Assembly (NCBI RefSeq): GCF_024343575.1
Contig: NZ_RJUA01000003.1
Coordinates: forward strand, 124,001-188,000
Source: Lacihabitans sp. LS3-19
Lineage (GTDB): Bacteria > Bacteroidota > Bacteroidia > Cytophagales > Spirosomataceae
Length of the DNA: 64,000 nucleotides
Reading direction: 5' to 3'
The position numbers were made by a program, and so were the translations under genes. The number at the start of each line of letters is the position of its first letter. Position 1 is the stretch's first letter. The notes below the pieces were generated by a model. It was not told the origin of the DNA. It searched no databases and was given only the letters and a program-made list of their open reading frames with translations. Shown here one piece after another: positions 33,141 through 42,300 of this stretch.

Positions 33141-35546
33141 ATGAAAAAAATTATCCTTTTTATGAGCCTATTTTGTTCCTATGGAGCAATGGCACAAATA
33201 TCATCCCTCAATAATTCTGATGGGTCAGTAACCATTACCCCTAAAGGCTTAGGAAGTTCAACGACAGGAAACCCATCTTTAAATCCAGGCAATGTTGGTT
33301 TAGGTGGATATGCATTAAGTTCGGCTACAACGGCTGATTGGAACACTGCTGTTGGTGAATACGCATTGTGGAAAACCACTACAGGAGGCTACAATGTGGC
33401 TATGGGTTGGCTTGCTTTGGAAACTAATACCACCGGAAGTGAAAATACTGCGGTAGGTGGCTTAGTCCCCTTGCAATTTAATACGACAGGAAATCGAAAC
33501 ACCGCCTTAGGAGGATTTACTTTGGGTTCAAATACAACTGGAAGTAATAATACAGGTGTTGGTTATGGTGCAAATGTTTCGGTAGGAAACTTAAGCAATG
33601 CCACTGCCATTGGAAATGGTGCTATAGTTAGTGCAAGTAATTCCATGAAGTTGGGAAATAATTCATTGGTAAGTGTAATTACAAATGGAATGTACATTGG
33701 CTCAGGGCTTAAAATAACAGGAGGCTCGCCAGGAGTAGGCAAAGTATTGACCAGCGACGCCACAGGTGTGGCTACCTGGCAAACACCAACTGGCGGAGGT
33801 GGTGGTGGATCTGGCTGGGGTTTGACAGGAAATGCAGGAACAAGTGCTGGAACAAACTTTATTGGTACAACAGATGGAGCGAGTTTGATGTTTAAAGTTA
33901 ATAATACTTTAAGCGGTTTAATAGACAATAGTGGTAATTATAACACCGGGTTTGGATTATCGACGCTGACTTCCAACACAGGTTACGATAATACTGCGGT
34001 GGGAAGTCTTGCTTTAAGTTCGGGTACTACGGGGTCTGATAACACAGCAAATGGTTTTTCAGCTTTGCAATACAATACATCTGGTGCTTCGAATACCGCA
34101 ATGGGAAGTGGAACTTTAATTAACAATACTACTGGCACAAAAAATACTTCAATAGGAGCTTTTTCACTGTATAACAATACAACGGGTAATTTCAACACTG
34201 CCACTGGAGCGAGTTCATTAGCATTAGGTAATGGAAATAATAATACAGCCAATGGAGTGTGGGCATTAAATAAAAACGAAGCAAATGATAATACAGCAGT
34301 TGGTTACGAATCAATGAGATATAATACTTCTGGAACCTCCAATGTAGCCGCGGGTTCTTATTCACTAAAAAATAATACTACTGGTTCGTATAATACCGCA
34401 TTTGGATTGTCTTCTATGGAAAGCAATACTACTGGTGATGAAAACGCAGCATTTGGAAAAGGAAGTTTAGCTCTAAATACTACTGGTATTCAAAATGTGG
34501 CACATGGAACCAATGCTCTTGCCAATAATTCAACAGCTACAAAAAACACTTCAATTGGATATGCCAGTATGTTTAATACATCAACAGGTAGTTATAATAC
34601 CGCCACTGGTGCTAGTACACTGCAACAAGGTAATGGGAATTACAATACTGCCAATGGTGCTTATGCTTTAAATGCCAATGACGCTGACAATAATACTGCA
34701 ACAGGATATGAGGCCATGAGATACAATACTTCTGGAAACAATAATGCTGCTTTTGGTTACAATGCTTTAAAAAATAATACAACTGGGACTCAAAATACCG
34801 CGATAGGTAGAAATGCTCTTATTTCAAATACTACCTCATTTGCAAACGTAGCTCTTGGTAGTGCTGCTCTTTATTCTGTTACTACAAATGGAAATAACAC
34901 AGCTGTAGGTCAAGCAGCATTATATGCTAACACAGGAGAATATAATACCGCCATTGGAACTTCAGCTGGATCAAATAATACCACGGGCACTCAAAATACC
35001 TTTATTGGAACCTATACTTATGGAACCCCAAATTCTATTTCTAATGCAACGGCTATAGGATATGCTGCTGCAGTAAACGCCAGTAATAAAATTAGATTAG
35101 GAAATTCATCGGTAACAGTCATCGAAGGTCAGGTAGCTTATTCTTATCCTTCTGACCGTCGATTAAAAGAAAACATTGTAGCTAATTCTACTTTGGGCTT
35201 AAACTTTATTAGTAAGCTGCAACCAGTAAGTTATAGTTATATTTCTGATAAAACACATGTTCGTCACGACGGTTTCATTGCACAAGATGTTGAGCAGGCC
35301 ATGAAAGACTTAGGATTGGAATTTAGTGGTTTGAAAAAAGACGCATCTGGCACTTATTCTTTGGCCTATTCTGATTTTATCATGCCATTGGTAAATGCCG
35401 TGAAAGAGTTGAAAAATGAAAATGAAGAATTCAAAAAAGAAAATGATAAGTTGAAAAAAGATGTTGCAAGAATACACTTATTAGAGACAAAACTATCAAG
35501 TTTGTTGAGCACAATGAGCCAAACTGAATTCCAAACCTCTAAGTAG
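33141..35546 (+). CDS. S74 auto-processing fibre protein, 801 aa
   Basis: Signal peptide (MKKIILFMSLFCSYGAMAQ). Most of the protein is made of head-type repeats (TTGSNNTGVGYGAN, TTGNFNTATGASSL) interrupted near residue 210-235 by a Gly-rich segment (GGGGGGSGWGLTGNAGTSAG). An internal block of 134 residues is duplicated: 34203 and 34605 mark the same point in the two copies, and both read NTATGAS...GNGN.NTANG..ALN.N. The S74 domain starts near residue 670 (PSDRRLKENIV, DGFIAQDVEQAMKDLGLEF) and is followed by a coiled coil. It is likely a secreted trimeric fibre that trims its own chaperone. The gene is coupled to the LytTR-only gene upstream. Confidence 0.92.
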   Translation: MKKIILFMSLFCSYGAMAQISSLNNSDGSVTITPKGLGSSTTGNPSLNPGNVGLGGYALSSATTADWNTAVGEYALWKTTTGGYNVAMGWLALETNTTGSENTAVGGLVPLQFNTTGNRNTALGGFTLGSNTTGSNNTGVGYGANVSVGNLSNATAIGNGAIVSASNSMKLGNNSLVSVITNGMYIGSGLKITGGSPGVGKVLTSDATGVATWQTPTGGGGGGSGWGLTGNAGTSAGTNFIGTTDGASLMFKVNNTLSGLIDNSGNYNTGFGLSTLTSNTGYDNTAVGSLALSSGTTGSDNTANGFSALQYNTSGASNTAMGSGTLINNTTGTKNTSIGAFSLYNNTTGNFNTATGASSLALGNGNNNTANGVWALNKNEANDNTAVGYESMRYNTSGTSNVAAGSYSLKNNTTGSYNTAFGLSSMESNTTGDENAAFGKGSLALNTTGIQNVAHGTNALANNSTATKNTSIGYASMFNTSTGSYNTATGASTLQQGNGNYNTANGAYALNANDADNNTATGYEAMRYNTSGNNNAAFGYNALKNNTTGTQNTAIGRNALISNTTSFANVALGSAALYSVTTNGNNTAVGQAALYANTGEYNTAIGTSAGSNNTTGTQNTFIGTYTYGTPNSISNATAIGYAAAVNASNKIRLGNSSVTVIEGQVAYSYPSDRRLKENIVANSTLGLNFISKLQPVSYSYISDKTHVRHDGFIAQDVEQAMKDLGLEFSGLKKDASGTYSLAYSDFIMPLVNAVKELKNENEEFKKENDKLKKDVARIHLLETKLSSLLSTMSQTEFQTSK

Positions 35547-35609
35547 TTTCTTGAACCCGTAAATCGGAGCTTCTCGAAAATTTTGAGATTTAATTGAGTT
35601 TGTAAATAT

Positions 35610-35646
35610 AATAGCGTATCTGATTTTTTTTGGTACGCTATTTTTT
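35610..35646 (+). terminator. Intrinsic terminator after the 801-aa fibre gene
   Basis: AATAGCGTA (35610-35618) pairs perfectly with TACGCTATT (35634-35642), then TTTT. It lies 64 bp past the stop. Confidence 0.8.
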
Positions 35647-36136
35647 AGAGATTTCTCAACAATAGATAATAATTTATTATCTAACTACGATAGAAATCTT
35701 TTAAAAACACTTACGGATTCAAAAACTTTCTTGATAAACTGCTGCCTATTTTTAAAGTATTTTTTGTTTTTGAGAATATTTTCAATAAAAAAAATAACCT
35801 AATTCTGGTTTCAAAATTATATTTTCCCAAACGTCTACTTTTTGTCTACCCACCGAACCTGCAAGTTTATTTTGTTTAACCTAATATTGATTTTGAATTT
35901 AGCATTCTGGAGAAAAAAACAAGCTGGATGTAAGGAACGAGATAATGCAAAAAGCTAAATAGCCTAAGGACCTTTCATTGGAATTAGAAAAACTGAATTT
36001 GAGATTGAAATGCATTTTGAAAAATTTAAAAATATAATTAAGCAATAATTAAAACTGAGGTATGGTTTCTAAATTTTAAATAAATACTTTTTGAATTTAT
36101 TCGAAATTTGAGCTTTTTTATCTTTTCACAAAATAA
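35647..36136. other. Intergenic, no gene seen
   Basis: AT-rich and stop-dense. The only notable item is GTCTACTTTTTGTCTACC at 35833-35850, a diverged relative of the blocks at 26449 and 32695. No ORF or RNA gene is supported. Confidence 0.5.
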
Positions 36137-36193
36137 AAGGGCTGAAATACCGCGGAGTTGGTATGAAACAGGTTGGAGGCGTGAGGGAGATTT
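36137..36193 (-). repeat. 60-bp hairpin element, copy 1 (degenerate)
   Basis: AAAAGGGCTGAAA, then TTGGTATGAAA and GGTTGGAG at the same spacings as in 44686-44745 and 52632-52697. The short stem is broken here (ATACC in place of CGCCC). It lies past the end of the 2741-residue gene. Confidence 0.6.
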
Positions 36194-36266
36194 TTAAACC
36201 TCGTAAAAATTAGAATTTAGAGTTTTGCTTTATGAGGTAATACCTAAAGTTTAAAGTGATATTTAC

Positions 36267-36300
36267 AAAAAAATAAGTCATCAGGAAATTCCTAATGACT
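36267..36300 (-). terminator. Intrinsic terminator after the 2741-residue gene
   Basis: AGTCAT (36276-36281) pairs with ATGACT (36295-36300), and AGGA with TCCT inside. On the minus strand it is followed by a T-rich run. It lies 21 bp past the stop. Confidence 0.7.
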
Positions 36301-36320
36301 CATATTAATTTTTTGAATAA

Positions 36321-39300
36321 TCAATTACAACCCCCCACATTCGCCAAAAATACGCTGCCATTTTCGGCTTTGAAGCCAGGTAAAAGCAATACTGAATTCC
36401 CTGCTGAAAATGTCACTTTGGCATTTATGCTTATTATTGCGTTAGCTGATATAACTTGGGCTGCAGTGAGCGTTTGGTTTGTACTTATTGTGGTTGTTAT
36501 GTTACGGTTTTGTACGCAATCTGCCGTTGTTGTCAGTGTAACGGCATTTGGTAAATAGGTTACAGCAAAAGTAAATCCGGGCACAGTAGGATAGTTTACT
36601 TGTGCAAACTGGCCCACTTTGGTATTGTAAACTACTATGGTATCAACCTTTGAAGAGGTTGGAGGGCTGATATAGTTCAGGTTTAAAATGGCATTGTTAA
36701 TCGTAGCATTGCCCGAAATGTCTAATAAATCTTTCTTTTGTAATGCACCATCCAAATTTATCGCAAGACCCGTTGAACCCAAATCTAGATTTCCATCAAA
36801 AAGCGTATAGCCAGGGGTGGCTCCATCTCCAGGGGCTATTTTTGAGCCTGGAAAATTAATAAACGCTACACTGAAATCGGTATAAAAATAGCCATCTTCT
36901 CCAGTTAAAGTGCCGTAATTATACATATTTCCTTCTTGATATATATCCCAATGGTTTATTATGGTACCCGTTTCCGCATTTGTAATAGTGCCCAAGTTAA
37001 AAATAGAGTTTTCGTTATCAAGTGTATCTTCATTTATGATAAGATTATAATTGTCCAAATAGCCATTATTGCTCACATAAAGAATGTTTTTATTTAAAAT
37101 AGTAGAGTCGTTTGACAAGCTTCCGTCTACTATTAATTTGCCGCCAAGGTCTATGGTAAGCATACTTTTGTTGGATAATCTTCCCGAGATAGGAATTGTC
37201 AGTTCGTTTGCCAAATGGAAAATGTGGTTCTTAGCAAGAACTACTCGGCCATTCCAGTTAAAAGTTCCGGTTGGTATCCAAGCGTTATTATCGTCAATTA
37301 CTAAATCTCCTTCCAAATCTACAGTGCCTAGATTGCTCAAACTTCCTCCTGTCAATAGTGTAACCTTGCCTTTTATGTTAAAAATACCGCCTAGAGGTAT
37401 GTTAAATACAGAACTTAAATTGATACTGCCTCCATAACCAATGCTTAGTTGTCCACCCGACTTCCAATTAAAAGTATTGGCAGGTTTCATTGCACTTTCA
37501 TAGCTAAGATCCAGATTTCCACCATCGTTAAGGTCAATTATTCCTCCTGCGGAATTGGCGAGACTTCCACTTACTCTTACTGCACCATCAATTTTTAAAG
37601 TTGAAGTATTTTCTAAAGCTCCATCTACTATAAACTCTCTTCCTGATGGTATATTAAACGGTGATTTGTTTTTAAATGTACTACCGACTGGCACTCTCAT
37701 CAAGCCAGCGTAGTTCCAGTTTAATATTCCAGTAGGGTAGGTCACCGTGCCAGTTACATCTAAAGGGTCGGTGATTAGCTCAAGTACACCATAAGTGTTG
37801 ATGTTTAGTTCTCCATTCATATTGTCAAGAATCCCTATTTGCTTTAAAACCGAATTGCCAAATAATGCACCATTGCCAATATTAATTGTGCCATTATTTT
37901 TTAATGTTCTCCCATAAGGTATAGTGGTAGGTCCTGAAATACTCAAACTCGCCAATGGGGCTATTTCTATGATACCGCCCGTATTCCAGTTGATATCATT
38001 AAAATCGTCGATAAAATTAGCTTTGTGCAGAAGGTATTTTCCGCCGTTGTTAATGTTCATATTACCTTGATTATCTATACTCCCTAGAGCAGAAAGTATT
38101 CCGCTAGTATTGATATCTAAGGTTCCTACTATTTTTAAAGTACTGAACTCAGGTACAGTTAAGAGAGTATTTAAAGCAAGAGTACTCAAATTGCCAACTT
38201 CCACTATTCCGCCAGTATTCCAATTAAATGTGCTACCAGGGAATGTCATATTGGGCATGTTAAACCTCATCTGACCGCCATCGTTCAAATTGATGGTTGA
38301 TGTGTTTATAATATCACTCTCCATTAAAACTTCACCCGAAATATCCAAAGTATTATTGTTTTGGAAGGTTCCTTTAATGATTAGACGTCTATCTGTGGGC
38401 ACAATAAAAGGATATTGATTGTTGAAAATTGAATTTTCAGCAATAAGCACAACACCGCCAATATTCCAATTAAAATTTCCGTTTGGATAGGAAACTGTAG
38501 CAGGATTGGTTTCCAAAGGAGAGGTTTTAAGAATCAAATAACCCAAGTCATTAAGGTCAAATGTTCCTTGGTTATCAAGACTTCCCATTTGGGTTAAGAC
38601 CCCATTCGCATTGATTGCCAACTGTCCTTTATTGATTAATTGTCGTTGATAAGGAATAGTTAAAGAATCAGAAAGCGTTAAAGTTCCAGTGCTTGTAATT
38701 TCGAACACACCTCCCGTGTTCCAATTGAAATTGGTTTTGGGAACACTAGAAACATTGCCCGCTATCAAATATTTACCACCAGTGTTCAAATTAGTAATTC
38801 CATTATTGGTGAAAGTTCCAGCTATGGAAAGTATGCCTAAGTTGTTGATATTGAAAGTGCCAGCATTTATCAAGGAGCTGCTAGCTGGAATTTCCAAAGC
38901 CTTTGCCAAGTTGAAAACACTGCCAGAATTTACATTTATATTACCTCCCGAATTCCAATTAAAAGTTCCATTGGGCAATTCCGCCGTTGTGGCATTGAAA
39001 TCAAGATTTCCGCCACTTTTGATATTGAATACGCCCAGATTATTAAATGAAGCCCCATTGTTATAAGCCAAATGTCCGTAGATGTCGAAAGTGCCAGATA
39101 CTGGAATATTTAGAGCACTGGTTAGTGGTAAGGTGCCGACTTGACCAATTTTTACAGTTCCTGCTGTCCAGTTAAAGCCCGAACCCGGCAATTGTGCATT
39201 TGCTTTATTCAAATCTAATACACCTGAAGTATTCAGATTTAAAGCTCCACCATTTAATTCCAAAGTACCTTCTTGGGTTAAGATTCCATTCGCATTGATA

Positions 39301-42300
39301 TTAAAAATTGCAGCAGTTTCAACGGCTAAAGTTCCGTTTGAAGGAATTATAAATCCGCTGGTTAAATTTAAACTACTCGGGCTTGCGATGGATACTTTTC
39401 CTCCATTCCAATTGAATGTTCCGTTTGGTAAGGTTGCAGCAGCTTTTTTGATGCTATATTCTCCTTCGGTATTTAAATTAAAAATAGAATTATTGGTAAA
39501 CGTGCCTTCGTTTATTAAAACTCCACCGGCACCTATCGTCAGCGTTCCATCGTTTTCGAGGGTTCTGGCTGCGGGAATGGTGAAGGTATTTGTTAGATTT
39601 AAGAAAGCACTTGATCCAATGGCCAGACTACCGCCGTTCCAATTGAAAACCCCAGATGGGAAAACCACATTTCCGCTTTGGAAAGTCATACTACCTCCTG
39701 TGTTGAGGTCAATGATTCCATTATTAGTAATTGTATTACTACTTAAAAATGAACCATTTATTCTCAAAATACTGTTTGTTGGAATGCTAAATTCTTCTGA
39801 ATTGGTCAATGTATTACTATTGGTTATTTCGAGAATTCCACCGTTTTGCCAATCGAAAGTGTTAATAAGTGAATAGCTAGAACCGCCCCGCAGGTTGTTG
39901 TTCCTAATTTCCGCCGCTTGGTTGAGTTTCAAAATACCTCCAGATTTTAATGCGACTACTCCAGATAGTTTTCCGTTGGTATTTAAGTTTAATATGCCTT
40001 CAATATTAAATTTTGAGCTTGGGTTATAAGAGATGTTAGAATTAAGGTCAAAAACCCCATTTGGTCCTATGGTCACATCACCTGCCGACCAATTAAATGC
40101 CCCTCCTGGCAAAGCAGCCGCTGCCGTATTCAAGACTAATTGGCCTTGATTATAAAAGAATTGAGTGCTAGTAAGGGTACTATTGTTGATAAAAACGCCA
40201 TCGTTATGTATTTGGCTATTGCCACTGTTGGTATTGATTACAGTTCCGTTGTTTATTAATGAATCATTGTTAAATATTGAACCGAGGTTGGTCAGGGTTT
40301 TTCCAGAAGGAATAATAATCTTTCCATTATTTTCTAAGATTCCACTATAGGCTATTGTCAAATCTGTCGCCATATTTAAAATTACTCCTTCTCCAATCGT
40401 TACTTGTCCCTGTGTATTCCAGTTAAAACCTCCATTTACCAGAAAATTAGGGTTTTCATTTAAAATAATATTGCCGTAATTATTTAAATCTAAAGTGCCC
40501 AAATTTGTAACCACGCCACCAGCATTTAATTCCAACACTCCACCAGCAATAGTCAGTTTGGTACCTGTTGGTATAGTGAAAACATTGTTTAGTGCCAATA
40601 AGCCTCCTGTACCTATTTCGACATTTCCGCCTGTGTTCCAAATGAAATTGCTCCCCGTAATAAAATCCGTAGTGTCTTTTATTATAAAGTTGCCGCCTGA
40701 ATTTAAGGAAAGTAAACCATTGTTGCTGATAATTCCGTTAGGATTAATTTGTAATAAACCATCCACATTGAGGGTCGAACTGGCAGGAATGGTAAGCGTA
40801 TTTGCCAAATACATATTGGCCATAGGACCGATAGTTAAATCCCCACCTGGTAACCAGTTGAACAAACCTGCTAATGTAATATTACCTGTATTGAGGGCTA
40901 ATAAACCAGTATTGTTTAGGTTTAAATTTGAGGTGTTTTCAATTGTCCCGTTGTTATTAAAACTGCCATTGATATTTGCGGTGCCGTTGTTGGTAAAAGT
41001 ACTTCCAGTATTGTTATTCAGCGTTCCATTATCATTTAAGGTTCCATTTACAGTAAAAAAACCATTGTTTTCTAAAGTTTGACCGGAACTTATCAGCATC
41101 AGTCCATCGTTTTGGAATTTTTTATTTGCCGGAATTGTAAAGCCAACCGGAGCTTCAAAAGTGCTGCTTTCGCCTATAATAACCGTACTGCCTTCATTCC
41201 AAATGTATTGAGTAGGATTTATATTGGCTACTATCTGGTTAGCCAAAAATTTACCGTTATACCCAGTTCCCCTTAGGTCTACTTTTCCAGGTCCATTAAT
41301 TTTGCCTCCTTGGTTTATTTTAACTATACCTTCATTCCAAATATCCTGATTTAAAGGAATGTTTATCGTATCGTTTAAAATAAGAATAGCGTTGGTTCTA
41401 ACTGTAATATTGCCTGAAATATTGTTAAATTTGTTGTTCTGTACAAGAGTATCTGTAATTGTTAGATTGCCGCTTAAATTAATGGTGCCTTCATTAGTTA
41501 GTTTTTTATTTACAGAAAAAACACCTCCATCCATTTTTAGAATTCTGCCTGAAGGAACTGTGTAGGGGCTGGCTAATGATAAATAGGCCCCTCCACCTGA
41601 AGATAATATTCCACCAGTTTCCCAAACAAAATTAGTCGAAGGAGCTGGTAGGGTAGTATTATATTTTAAGCTGTATTCACCACCTGATTTTAGATTGATT
41701 GTGCCGTAGTTTGTTATGGGTGCATATACTGAAACTTTAGCACTATTGTAAATGTTGAAAACTGCACCCGGCTGTAAACTCAAAGCCGAACCAGGACTTA
41801 ATTGAACATTTCCATAGTTTTCAAATATTCCCCCATTTGGGATACTTAAAGCGTTGTTGATTGAGAAATTCACACCAGAATTAACGATAATTTTGGCACC
41901 GCTATTCCAGGTCATTTGGCCTAATTCAGAACTTGCATTAAAATATATTTTGCCAGTTGAATTTAGATTAAAATTACCATTATTAACAATTCCTCCCGAA
42001 AAGCCAAGTACACCAATTCTTAAAATTCCATTGACCGCAAGGTTATTACCTACCGGAACATTTAAATTACTTGATATTGTTAAATCTGCTAAAGACCCTA
42101 TCGTAACATCCCCAGCATACCATGCTAGACCGCCCAAAGTGGAAGCCGTTGAGTTATTTAATTCAAAGTTACTTCCAGTATTTAAACTTAAAATGCCCGA
42201 AGGTGAAGTAATAGCTCCCGTGCCGTTGATTTGGAGTAAACCATAGTTTTTGACTTCTGAATTGACTCCTATTTTTAAATTCCCCCCTGAATTTAATACG

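Noticed and set aside
39295-39876. 193-aa plus-strand ORF and many similar long hydrophobic plus-strand frames over 36-52 kb
   Set aside because: They are antisense shadows of the repetitive giant genes: N/G/T-rich repeats read backward as L/P/V-rich strings.
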